Positions 19,363 to 29,622 of a DNA stretch of 64,000 bases are shown here, in pieces. The notes under the pieces are model-generated. The model had not been told where the DNA came from. It did no database searches and saw only the letters and a program-made list of their open reading frames with translations. The stretch is from Lumbricus terrestris (taxonomy: Eukaryota > Annelida > Clitellata > Crassiclitellata > Lumbricidae). Within the stretch, counting starts at the first letter, position 1, and each line of letters starts with the position of its first letter. The position numbers and the translations under genes were made by a program. The stretch is taken from the NCBI GenBank assembly GCA_949752735.1, contig OX457036.1:14699516-14763515 (forward strand), in the 5' to 3' direction.

Positions 19363-21778
19363 GTAGTTTTAAGGATGTTGATGTGCTAACAACAACATAA
19401 AGTGCATGAACTGTTGTTATATTTTTTGCAGCCATGCGTGAATGAAACAAGCACATGGCCAGAAAAGTTCCTCACAAGTGCTGTGGTGAGATGCACTTAT
19501 ATATAATTTCATACGGCTAATCACAGGCTGCTTTAGAATTAGGTTCAAAATGTTAAATTAGCGGTAATGATACATTTGGTCTTTGTATTGGGACTAGTTG
19601 TTTGGAAAGACATTGGTCCACACAGTTAGGAAGGTTGCACACGGTTGGTTATGCTTCTTTGCATCTGCCATTGGTGCTTTACTTGACACTGCTTTCAGAT
19701 TATTAAATACAAGTACAGCAATAAAGAATGAACTTTAGTGATGAGTCATTGTCGAATTTTTAATAAAACAATTTCTTATTACAGAAACAATTGTTTTAGC
19801 TACCTGCTCAGATATGAAAGTAGGCCATGGTAGCTGTTTGCTTACCTTACAACATCGAGTACAGATTCGAGCCCAGGATGGTAGCTGTGTAGGAAGAGTG
19901 ACCGAGTCTTTTGTTCATTAATGCCATCAGTTGATGTAATACACAATGTCTTATAACAATTGGATATGATTTATTTAGATGTTAGACGTTTACAATGCAG
20001 AACTCTTTTTTTGTATGATTGTTGCTGTGCATTAAAGAAATCCAATTTTCGTCTCTTACAGATTCTTCATGACATCCAATTCTGGGTATATTTAATTGCT
20101 TCTCATACTAAATCCTAATGATTGATACTAAATCCTAATGATTGATACTAGTAGTAATGATAATACTAATGAATTTGTCTGTGCTGTAGATATTTCATCT
20201 TGCTGGAAGGAACACAGGGAGCACATCTAGCATCCGAGTATGAAATCCGTCTGACCTGTCACGGACCAATCTCTGAACATTGTTGAAGTGACACGCTGTA
20301 TGAAGTGTCACAAAGGTTGGATAAATGAATGAACCATACGACGTAAAATAACAATATTTACATGGCACCTTTTGATACAACTCTGAAAATTTGCTAAAAC
20401 AGTGTATACATGCCAATAGAACTTCAACGCAATACTGCTTCAGCGTGCCATGTCGAGATATATTTTAGTATATAGTATGCAAGGCTGTTATGATTAGGGT
20501 TAGCAGAAATTCACGGTAAGTCAATAGTTGCAGATTCGAGATGATTTATTTGTCATGTTAAGCAGGGGTTGTAAAATCCCATGCAACATTGTTTTTCTGG
20601 CCTGCATGGCCATGCCTGTAGACTGTAGAGTCTAGAATGCGCAATTTGAGAATAAAAGTTCAGATTATGGCTTCATGAGATTTACATGATGTTCATGACC
20701 AATAATTAATGAAGACGAAATTTAAGATTTTCAGACCTAATTTGACAGTCTCTGTTAAATGGTGTTAAATGGATGCCATTTGAGACTTGTTTTGAAGAAA
20801 ATTTTGGGGATGAGCTCACTTATCTCTCTTCCCTCGTGCGACCACCATTTTGCTCAGGTGCTTTTGGAACCCCTGCCAGTCACTTGCTAGAAAATATTGT
20901 CACTGGCCCGAAATTAACAAAGTTTGACATTTTGATGTACATAGAAGCACTGAGAAATGGTTTTCAAACAACAGGACTTCTGCATTTCTCATTTCAAAAT
21001 AATTAAAATTATTGATAGATTTTTGGGTAGGATGGGATTTATTTGGAAATTAAACTTTTTGGTTCCAAAGTCCTACTGTGGCTATGGCTATAGCAGTTGC
21101 TAGGAATTAAACAGATCGTATAAATTGTTCTGTTACAGATTCCCCACGACTTTGATTTCTTGGCATGTAATTACTTTTTGATGCTTCATATAATAAATAA
21201 TTAAGGTTTAATCAATGTCCAACTTTGGTGTTTTTTGTTTTTGCCTTGCATTATGTTTAAGGCTTTGCATGCACTGTTTGTCTGCAGTTCAGACAATTTT
21301 TCAGAATATTCAAAATGTTTACTTTCAATAATGTTTATGATATTCAAAATTTAACAAGCTATTCAAGGTGTTGTTTTTATTTTTACCTTGCATTATATAC
21401 AAAGATACGCTCTAAATGCATTTTTTAAGCAGTATAATATAATTATTTCAAGATATTCAAATATTTACCGTGTATTATTTATTGTTTTTTAAGGCTTTGA
21501 ATGCATTGTTAATGCAGTATAACATATTTCATGATATTGAAATGTTTGCATGATAGTTAGTGCTTCATCGAAACAGCAAAGATTTTGAATGCATTAATGT
21601 AAGATGCTTCAAATATATTAATGTAAGATGCTTCAAATATGAAGTATAACATATTTCAAGATATTCAAATGTTTGCATTATGTGCAAAGACTTGTAATGC
21701 ATTGCTATCACAATGTAAGATAATTAAAGACATTTATTTTAAAATATCTCAATGTTTCTGTTTTTTCTCTGTTAACAG
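19363..21778. other. Probable intron or intergenic sequence
   Basis: AT-rich, without a well-supported exon. A stretch at 19432-19485 is bounded by TTTGCAG and GTGAGA and open in one frame, but its phase (0) does not fit its neighbours. Confidence 0.4.
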
Positions 21779-21823
21779 ATCCCAGGGATGATTTTCCAAC
21801 CAAACTTCCACCTTTACCAACTT
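21779..21823 (+). CDS. Candidate 45-nt exon, phase 1 to phase 1
   Basis: Preceded by TCTCTGTTAACAG and followed by GTGAGT. It reads D-P-R-D-D-F-P-T-K-L-P-P-L-P-T when entered with one base and leaves one base. It lies 167 bp upstream of the next small exon. Confidence 0.45.
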
Positions 21824-21990
21824 GTGAGTATTTCTATTAGACATTTAAAGAAGACACCACATTGGTACAAGAGTGCATTTAAGCTTGATTTTGAGTGCTA
21901 AAAATTTCTTATCTGATTTTTGATTGCAGCATAAGAAAGTTTTGTAGTATTTGCTGTTTTATCATCTAAACTTCTGAAATTCTTTTGCAG

Positions 21991-22017
21991 TTTCAACTAA
22001 AAGAGCCATGTCTTCGG
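21991..22017 (+). CDS. Candidate 27-nt exon, phase 1 to phase 1
   Basis: Preceded by TTCTTTTGCAG and followed by GTAACT. It reads F-S-T-K-R-A-M-S-S when joined to 21779-21823, and its last base G would form GAA with the AA that starts the 33-nt exons. Confidence 0.4.
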
Positions 22018-22132
22018 GTAACTATTTGAAAATATGATCTTCGTACAATGGAATAATTATTCATTGCAGCTTCAGCACAAATTAGAAGATGGGAGAAGGG
22101 CACTCGCTTAACCTAGTGTGGGAGACAGCCAT

Positions 22133-22252
22133 TTACTTAGCATCAGCCATTGTGCTGGCACCTTCATTTACTTAGCATCAGCCATTGTGCTGGCGCCTTC
22201 ATTTACTTAGCATCAGCCATTGTGCTGGCACCTTCATTTACTTAGCATCAGC
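22133..22252. repeat. About 3.5 copies of a 36-bp tandem repeat
   Basis: The unit includes CATTTACTTAGCATCAGCC and ATTGTGCTGGCACCTT, nearly identical between copies. Confidence 0.9.
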
Positions 22253-22363
22253 TTATATATTTAATCTTGAAGCTCCCGTTGCTGATGTTGTTGACATGTA
22301 GCATGACGCATCAATCAATGATTGTATTCCGATTGATTGAAACTGTTTATTGAATCACCGCAG

Positions 22364-22469
22364 GGACAACATACAAACGACAGTTCCACCTTTGACATTT
22401 GAACAGCTGGTGTCTAACAAGCAATTCTCAAGGGTCAAAAGTCCTGTTACGTTCAAGATTCCGTCTCAG
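22364..22469 (+). CDS. Candidate 106-nt exon
   Basis: Bounded by CACCGCAG and GTAAACAG. One frame is open (peptide including VPPLTFEQLVSNKQF and VTFKIPSQ); it enters with two codon bases pending and exits in phase 0. That does not connect directly to the neighbouring phase-1 small exons, so it may be alternatively used or an accidental frame. The FKIP stretch loosely recalls the N-terminal region of Swt1-type proteins, which would fit the gene at 40-55 kb, but this is weak. Confidence 0.35.
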
Positions 22470-22687
22470 GTAAACAGTTTACAGGCAGCCAGTTCAACAC
22501 AACTTCACATCCGGCTTCATCATCATGAGGGGTTTATGGTGATGCTAAACACTCTGGCATGGAGTGCACGATGCGGATATTCTCCCAAAAGGTCTACTCA
22601 ACCTTCCATTCGTCAGTTAGCGTTGGTAAACTGTAGGATGTAATGGGGCGGGCATTGCGTGGCTTGCAACAATTAAATTCAGTTCAT

Positions 22688-22975
22688 CGTACTACGTTGT
22701 AATCATACTACGTTGTAATCATACTATGTTGTGATCGTACTACGTTGTAATCTTACTATGTCATAATCATACTACATTGTAATCATACTATGTTGTAATC
22801 ATACTACGTTGTAATCGTACTATGTTGTAATCGTACTACATTTGTAATCGTACTACGTTGTAATCGTACTACTTTGTAATCATGCTACTTTGTAATCATA
22901 CTGCATTGTAATCATACTACGTTGTAATCATACTACATCGTAATCATACTACGTTGTAATCATACTGCATTATGT
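22688..22975. repeat. 16-bp tandem array (about 18 units)
   Basis: Units of ACTACGTTGTAATCAT with frequent G/A and C/T changes, head to tail with no spacers. Confidence 0.93.
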
Positions 22976-23593
22976 CCGTTTGAAAATAAACTATTATTAT
23001 TATTATTTTTAAAATCATTTTTTAAGGTCATATGTGAGAAATCTAACCAGTTCAGTCCAAGTTAAACAATAACGAACCATACATGCAAAATCTGTGTCTG
23101 GGTAATTTCAGTTGTGGGATAAAGGATAAGAATGGGTTCAAAGACGCCCTTGTAACGGTGTGTTACCGTGCCATATAAATTGTCGTAATTATTATTGTAA
23201 TCATTATTATTAGACCACTTTACTGGTTGTAATGTGTGCTCTTGTTTGCATTTATGCCAAAATGCTCTCCAGCTTCTGAATAATACACCATGCATGTATC
23301 TTTCCATTCACACAACATTTAGTTGCACCTGTAATCCTGTATGCAGAGTTGATCAAAACAAGTTGTTTTAGGACGTCAGAATATGTATCCCGAGAAATAA
23401 ATAGTATGAAATGAGTTTTTTCTGAGATGGCACATTACCAACCGTAACATATATATTGCAAAATTTGTTTACGTGATTATGTCAATATTTCTTATAACTT
23501 TTTTCAAATTACATAAAAAACTGAACTTCCTTATACAAGAAATTGTTTAACATGCTACTTAAAATAATTAAAGTTGAAGTTATTGTTTTACAG
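22976..23593. other. Probable intron
   Basis: No exon or bounded repeat seen. A short ATT run lies at 22990-23010. The stretch just before 23594 shares the AAGAAATTGTTT motif found beside other copies of the small exon. Confidence 0.4.
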
Positions 23594-23633
23594 AACTGAT
23601 GTCAAAGCCTGATATACCACGTGCTCTGTGCAG
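23594..23633 (+). CDS. Copy 1 of the 11-codon exon (40 nt variant)
   Basis: Preceded by TTGTTTTACAG and followed by GTAATG. It reads (E)-L-M-S-K-P-D-I-P-R-A-L-C after one pending base. It is longer than the 33-nt copies and leaves two bases, so its phase is shifted. The flanking intron resembles that of the other copies. Confidence 0.4.
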
Positions 23634-24519
23634 GTAATGCATGTTGTTTTCTTATTTTGCATTGTTGATCTATTCTTTAACTCTTTGTGACGTAACGTGT
23701 CAAGTTGACGTCCTTAATATGAGAGCAGAGACAGTGTCATTGGATTGCAGGAGATTGCAGGATCTAACTGCTACTCTTTTTGCCTGAATTTGAAGACAGG
23801 GTTCCTAGTTCCTACCTCTGTCTTTGTTTCTAATCATTAAAATAGTAATAATTTTTGTTTCCAAGGTACAAATCCTTTGAAAGAATAAATCAGCGCAGAA
23901 ATAAGAAATTTGTCTGAAATGAATTGCTTTTGCCTCTGATTGTCTTTTCTTCTGATTTTCTTTGCTGCTGATTGTCACTTACCTCTGATTGTTACTATCT
24001 ATATTGCATCTAATTGTTACTCTCTCTTATTGTTTTTGTTTCTAATCATCTTTTCCTCCAATTGTCTTTGCCTTTAATTGTCACTTACTCTAATTGTCAA
24101 TGTCTTTGTCTCTTTTATTGTCTTTTTCTGTTATTTTCCTTGTCTGTTATTGCCATTGTCTTTGTTCCACTGAGATTCGTGCATGTGACTCTAAGTTCTA
24201 GAGCATTCAAGCACTATATAGATTGAAAGGCATTGAAAATATTGCATTTTAATTTTTAAGAAAATGATAATTTACATTAGAATAAAACTGTTCTTATTCA
24301 TTGGATAAGCTGTCTAACTGAGTTAATATACTATGTCATACCAGCAAAATAAAGTATTTCTTTAATGAAATTATGCATTTACAATTATATTTAACTTGAT
24401 ATTTATTTTTGAATAGACACCCGATATTTGGGAGAATATTATATAAGAATATATATCCAATTTTAAGAAAAATTGTTTCATTTATGGATTCAATATGAAA
24501 TGGTAATTCTTCTTTGCAG
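23634..24519. other. Probable intron
   Basis: Contains a degenerate run of TTGTCTTTGTCTCTAATTGT-like units (about 23925-24165), pyrimidine-rich on the plus strand. No exon seen. Confidence 0.4.
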
Positions 24520-24552
24520 AAATAATGTCGGAGCCTGATGTGAGTTGTTCAG
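24520..24552 (+). CDS. Copy 2 of the 33-nt exon
   Basis: Acceptor CTTCTTTGCAG and a weak donor GTTTGG. Entered in phase 1 it reads E-I-M-S-E-P-D-V-S-C-S and leaves one base. It is open and symmetric. Confidence 0.5.
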
Positions 24553-24782
24553 GTTTGGTGAACATATTGTTTATAAAATGAATTTTTGTAAATGAAGGTG
24601 TTTTAGTTGGCCAGCTATTAACAATTGCAGACTTCATTCTGCTGTACGAGAATTATGCTATAGCCTAACTGATAACTTTTTATTGCAATTTTATTGAGTC
24701 AGAGATTTAATTGATTTTAAATTGATACTTAAGCTGGTTGAGCTACTAATAATAATGAAAACCGATGATTTTATTTTATGAG

Positions 24783-24814
24783 AATGATGCCAAAACCTGA
24801 AATACAGTGTTCAG
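24783..24814 (+). pseudogene. Copy 3 of the small exon, decayed
   Basis: Matches the exon family (ATGATGCCAAAACCTGAAAT) and has a donor-like CAG|GTAGAT. It is 32 nt, and the acceptor (TTTTATGAG) lacks a good pyrimidine tract. The one-base loss breaks the phase. Confidence 0.5.
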
Positions 24815-24933
24815 GTAGATATATACTAATTTTCTTTTAGTTTTATTCGGATTGGTTAGAAATGCGTATCCTTGCTAGAGCATTGTGTATTGGGCTAATG
24901 ATAATAACCTTGTAACGTAATATTGTTTTACAG

Positions 24934-24966
24934 AAATGATCTCAGACCCTTTGCTTCGATGTCCAG
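24934..24966 (+). CDS. Copy 4 of the 33-nt exon
   Basis: Acceptor TTGTTTTACAG and donor CAG|GTAAAG are both good. It reads E-M-I-S-D-P-L-L-R-C-P in phase 1 and leaves G. This is the best preserved copy. Confidence 0.55.
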
Positions 24967-25088
24967 GTAAAGTAATGTTGATATTTTCTTACAAGTTCCA
25001 TTTCAATTATTGAGAAAGTTCTTAGACTTTTCTTCAAAGAAAAATTGTTTGTTAAACTGGTGCATTGTTGTATACTGCTATTTGGATA

Positions 25089-25120
25089 TTTATAAAGTGC
25101 CTCATGAGGCACTTTATAAA
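25089..25120. repeat. Perfect 32-bp palindrome
   Basis: TTTATAAAGTGCCTCA followed directly by its exact reverse complement, with no spacer. Confidence 0.95.
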
Positions 25121-25370
25121 CTATTCAGAGGTGCTCCCAGCATGAGTACCTTGAGTAAGAAAGTATGTACGTATTATGTAGGTAAGCATGCATGTATCTA
25201 CTGTAGCAGGCTTGGGAGACTTGATTGGTGATGAACTAAACATGCAAACTGGTTTATTTGATTAGCCATGTAGGCTTTTCAGTTTGGGTCTTGAGGTTCT
25301 GCCTTATGGCCAATGTGCAGTTTGCTGATAGTATAAAAAACAGTGTAATGTTTTACTCTGTTCAATTAAG

Positions 25371-25402
25371 ATATATATATATATAATTATATATATATAT
25401 AT
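25371..25402. repeat. TA microsatellite
   Basis: Run of AT dinucleotides with one interruption. Confidence 0.9.
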
Positions 25403-25689
25403 TCCAGTTTTATAATTGCTTTAACAAAAAATATACTTAGTTACCAATTCGAACAATATGATTTGCATTGTTTATACATATTGTCTGGTATTGACTGGTA
25501 TCACGAGTTGCATTATTTTGGCCAAGCATTCTTTCAAAAACTTGCCATCAGTGTGATTATTGAGCCACTCAGGATTAACATCTGCAGTTGTGTACCTAGT
25601 TTTTACACCAGAATCATTTGTTGCTGGTCCTACAGTCTGGAACAGGATCTTTCCATGCTTGTGCCTGCTGCCCGCAATCTTAAAACTAT

Positions 25690-25785
25690 TGTCTTTTACC
25701 AAGGTTGTGTCGGAGCACTTCTGAGTAGTAACCTTGAGGGGTGCTATATAATTCTGATAATGATTATAAATGATTAGATACAATA
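25690..25785 (+). repeat. SINE-type 3' tail
   Basis: GGAGCACTTCTGAGTAGTAA followed by GGGGTGCTATATAATTCTGA resembles the 3' ends of the SINE copies at 15660 and 36326. The 5' head is absent or unrecognisable. Confidence 0.35.
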
Positions 25786-26231
25786 CAGTAAAATGAATAA
25801 GCAAATTAATTTATGCTTTCTGTTTCGTTTTTACAGTTTCACTCCTAATCTGTTGTGAACGTGTTTTTATGCAGAGAAATGTAATCTACCTCTGAATATT
25901 AGCTTTTTTCTGCTCTACAAACTTCTTGAACAGTGGGGTCGTGGCTTATCAACTTTTGTAATGATTGTTGTTTATCTTCCAGTTTTTAAATTTATAAAAT
26001 TGAATATGTTCTTGTAAGAAAATGTGAAGTACTAACAGTACAGTACCTGAAGAGAAATTATCAATGAAAATAAGGAACTCTAAAAATGTGAAATAAATCT
26101 GAGAATGAATTGTCTCACTATGCATTTAAGGTATTTTAAAGCTTATCGACCCATGGACCACTGATGATATCATGGACCCAAGTTGATTGCGAGCCCAGCA
26201 ATAAACAACTCTTTACAAATTTGTTTTGCAG

Positions 26232-26264
26232 AAATCTGATCAGAGTCTGATATCCACTGTCCAG
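26232..26264 (+). pseudogene. Copy 5 of the 33-nt exon, with stop
   Basis: Acceptor TTGTTTTGCAG and donor CAG|GTAATA are intact and the length is 33 nt. In the phase used by copies 2 and 4 it contains TGA (E-I-stop-S-E-S-D-I-H-C-P). Confidence 0.55.
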
Positions 26265-26944
26265 GTAATAATTATTTTGATTTCTGAATTAAATTGAAAT
26301 TGAAAATACCCAGTTGCTTCCTTGTACAAGTAATTTTTTAAAGTGTGCTTTTGAGCTGATGTCTACTGCCATTGATGCAAACTGCTAATTTTTTTTAATG
26401 AATTGTAATCATTGTAATCGTAGTTAACTGGTTAAGCTTTTGCTCTGTAGAAACTGTTCTCTTATCGGTGTATTCAAACCTAAACTTTCAGTTATGTCTC
26501 GATTACCTTCTTATCACCGTTTAATTCAATATTTATTCTAGAGTGACCTTTTTAGCAGGGCTTATGCCCTTTTAGAAATCTCCTTTGAGACATAGAAAGT
26601 CTTTTACTTTTGGTTTCAATAAAAAAAAGTGCGGCTATGGTCATATAATTATAGATACATAGGTAGATGGATATAGCACCACTCAGAAAAGTCTTGACCA
26701 ATGCCCAGAGGCATCACTGAGTTGCTGACCATCTGTAAGGCTATTGTTTGCAGAACTGAGGGGCGGGAATACTTATAAGACATATTAAATCTGACCATAA
26801 TATAATATTTTTATTTTTACAGCCAATTTTTAGTTAAATTATTTTTGAAGAATTCTGTTTTTCTTCATGAAAGAAATTGTTCGTTGTCGTGGAAATAATG
26901 AATAAATTGCTGACAATGACCATGTGCTAATTTTCTATATTTAG

Positions 26945-26980
26945 AAATAAAGTCAGGACCAGGGCGTGATGTCCAAAGTT
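26945..26980 (+). pseudogene. Copy 6 of the small exon, donor lost
   Basis: Starts after TATTTAG with AAATAAAGTCAGGACC, matching the family. The donor position reads TTCAACTT instead of TTCAG|GT. Confidence 0.45.
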
Positions 26981-27117
26981 CAACTTCCAATGCCTTATAA
27001 TTTCTTACTATTTCTATTTAAATTATTAGAAATGTGTAATTGTTTCTTTACGAGAAATTGTTTCTTTAAGCTGAAGTATTGCTTATTAATGATGACAAAT
27101 CTGGTATGTTTTACAAA

Positions 27118-27152
27118 GAATTCAAATGAGAGCCTGATGCACTAAGTTCAGG
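27118..27152 (+). pseudogene. Copy 7 of the small exon, acceptor lost
   Basis: GAGAGCCTGATGC...AGTTCAG|GTAATA matches the right half of the exon and its donor. The acceptor region reads TTTTACAAAG and the left half is rearranged. Confidence 0.45.
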
Positions 27153-27453
27153 TAATAACCTGTACTGATTTTTAAAAAATTCTTAATGAAACAATGCAGT
27201 TAGAAATACAATTGTTTTAAAGAAAGTTGCTTATTTAGTTATTTGTGCCAATGGCATTGAACTGCTGAAATGTTTTAGAGGTATTAAGTCAAGGCATAAT
27301 CGTACCACATGGAGATAGTGATATGATGATTTTTAACACATATTTTATTGAAGTTACCTGGTAAGAAAGATGTAGTTTTTTGTGCCATTAGCTTACTGAG
27401 TTAGTATTCCTATACTACTAACAATAAAATGATTTGCTTTTTTTGTTTTGCAG

Positions 27454-27486
27454 AGATGAAGTCGAGGCCTGTTGTGCAACTAATAA
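27454..27486 (+). pseudogene. Copy 8 of the small exon, hit by a MITE at its 3' edge
   Basis: Acceptor TTTTGTTTTGCAG is good and the sequence AGATGAAGTCGAGGCCTG fits the family (E-M-K-S-R-P-V-V). No donor remains, and a hAT-like element begins at 27487. Its 8-bp duplication ACTAATAA covers the position of the former splice site. Confidence 0.5.
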
Positions 27487-27848
27487 CAGTGGCGGATCCA
27501 GAACGTTTCGAAGTGGGGGGCCAAATTTTCGGTCTTGTTGGTGGAACAGGGGAAAAATTTTGTGGATTTTTAGTCATCGACCAATTTTCCGGAAAAAGAT
27601 ACCAACTCGTCCGCCAAAAAAGTTGATGACCTTTTTTTAGTCATCGATCAATTTTCCGGGAAAAAGAGGAGATACCGTCATTTCAACCGCTAAATCGAAT
27701 GGGGGGCCACGCCCCATACGATTTTTTTATGGGGGGCCTGATGTCCTGTTTTTTCTCCCGCTACATTTATTTAATGGCTTCGTGAAACCAAATGGGGGCC
27801 ACGCCCATGCAATTTTTAAATGGGGGGCCATGGCTGGATCCACCCCTG
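27487..27848. mobile_element. hAT-like MITE with 8-bp duplication
   Basis: Termini CAGTGGCGGATCCAG and CTGGATCCACCCCTG, flanked by ACTAATAA at 27479-27486 and 27849-27856. Inside are two TGATGACC-T-run-AGTCATCG motifs and GGGGGGCCACGCCCC blocks shared with the copies at 34.9 and 43.3 kb. Confidence 0.88.
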
Positions 27849-27856
27849 ACTAATAA

Positions 27857-28420
27857 CATGTTGATTTTCTTTCCATTTATAAATTATATTAAATATTAGT
27901 GTTAATTAGTAATTTTTTGTACTGGTGCACTAGGCATCAACTGAGACCTGAGGGCACCTAAAGTCAAGTCAGCATCCAGAAATCAGTCTAAAAAATAAGA
28001 TCAATTTAGAATCCAGAAGATCATTTCAGTGTGCATGAACTGTTTCTTTCTTTTATGAATATGAAAACTTGGCATACTGTGTTGTCATTAACTAAAGGTG
28101 CTTTTGCAACGGCATGTGCTATATGTTAAAGAGCCATAGAAATTGTCATTATTATTATTACAATTTTTGGCGTCCATGGTAAAAAAACGATCCCTCAGGC
28201 TAAAAACTAAACTAGAAAAGAAATGTGTTCAAGCTTGAGGAAATGGCTATTATATATTATTATTATAATTATTCTTCTATGTCTCTTAACTTGGCATGTA
28301 ATTTCAAAGGTTTCTGATTAGATGTAGTCCTTATAGATTTTGTAGCAGAACTGCTGGCTGGTATACAAAATTTAAGGGCGATTCTACTGATCAAAGCAGT
28401 CACTGCAGCAGCCAACGTCC
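27857..28420. other. Probable intron, with SINE-like tail
   Basis: No exon recognised. At about 28085-28175 GTGCTATATGTTAAAGAGCC followed by an ATT run resembles a SINE 3' end. Confidence 0.35.
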
Positions 28421-28508
28421 GATTTATTCATGGGCGTCCGCAGAAATTTTTCTAGGGGGGCGCAAATTTTTAAACGAGTGTCACATGGTCTAAATTGGTT
28501 GCCATTTA

Positions 28509-28511
<3 letters not shown>

Positions 28512-28539
<28 letters not shown>

Positions 28540-28540
28540 T
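28512..28540. repeat. TA microsatellite
   Basis: Run of TA dinucleotides inside the hAT-like element. Confidence 0.9.
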
Positions 28541-28730
28541 CTCCGAATTATTCGTCTATGAATTGTTATATATATTTGAGTGTGTATAATATAATATAAT
28601 ATAATATAATTCATCGGCCGGACCTGTAATCTCGCAGTGATCGACGCCTGAAATAATACAAGAGCCGCTGTGAGAGGACCACGACACCGGTTACTTGGAA
28701 ATTAGGTGGCGCGACTGAATGCATTTGATG

Positions 28731-29283
28731 GGTGACCGGACAAAATGGTAGCGGACAAAATGGTATGGATGAAATGAAAGCTGGATCAGTGAATTTTTAT
28801 ATATGAAACAGAAGCTGGATTAATGAAAAGACGCATGTGAAATGGAGTTGGATGAAGGACCTGCATGGATATTTTTTACATATGTAATGGAAGCTGGATT
28901 GATGAAAATAGCGCTTTAGATATAGATCGAAGCTGTATCAGGGTATTTTCATAGCTGAAATAGAAGCTGGATTAATGAAAGATGCATTACAAATGGATGC
29001 TGATTTAAGGAATCTTGTGGCTGAAATTGAAGTTGGATACATCATGAAACGCATGAATGAAAGACATCAATTCAGATTCCATTTCTCAAGCATTTTGTTC
29101 TCCAATCCAGCCTCCTTTTCTCAAGAATTTTTCTTCACTAGAGCTCTACTTCAGCCACAAAAAAGCCATCCACCCTCCATTTCAGCAATAAAATACACTC
29201 ATCCAGCTTCCATTCAGACATACCGTTTTGTCCGTACCATTTTGTCCGTACCATTTTGTCCGCTACCATTTTGTCCTAGAACT
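28731..29283. mobile_element. Nested element with GGACAAAATGGTA repeats and 9-bp duplication
   Basis: The left end has GGACAAAATGGTAGCGGACA and the right end carries the same units inverted, three times. It is flanked by CATTTGATG at 28722-28730 and 29284-29292. Nine-bp duplications and repeat-containing inverted ends suggest a Mutator-like origin, though no transposase is present. The interior is a degenerate array of GAAGCTGGATTAATGAAA-like units. Confidence 0.75.
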
Positions 29284-29622
29284 CATTTGATGTATGAATT
29301 TAAATAGGCTATTACCACGAGAATCCCAAAGAAAGACAAATGGGTCCAACTTATAGAACGCACCGATAATCACGTTGAAAATCGCGTTGTAATAATCACA
29401 ATGCGGAAAATCCAGGGGGGCGCACTTGCGCCCCCTTGCGCCCCGCTGCGGACGCCCATGGATTTATTCAGTTCGAATGATTCAAGTCGTTCAAATTTGT
29501 ATCTGGGAAATGTTCAACAGAAACTGACTCCTGATCATGCGTGCATTAGTAAGTTCTTGCGAAAGGTCAAAGGTCGTCATGCATTCCGTTGTAGCTTGGA
29601 TGGATGGTGAGTGGCGAATGGT

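Larger units (their letters stand above)
28429..29460. mobile_element. Non-autonomous hAT-like element carrying a nested insertion
   Basis: The 15-bp inverted termini CATGGGCGTCCGCAG and CTGCGGACGCCCATG are perfect. Flanks GATTTATT (28421-28428 and 29461-29468) form an 8-bp duplication. Next to each terminus is a GGGGGGCGCA block. The interior is occupied by a second element (28731-29283). No transposase frame is present. Confidence 0.9.

Noticed and set aside
19432..19485. Possible exon PCVNETSTWPEKFL
   Set aside because: Splice-like borders, but phase 0 on both sides conflicts with the phase-1 small exons around it, and there is no family match. Kept only as a remark.
22688..22975. CRISPR-like direct repeats
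   Set aside because: The 16-bp units are contiguous with no spacers, and the genome is eukaryotic; it is a minisatellite.
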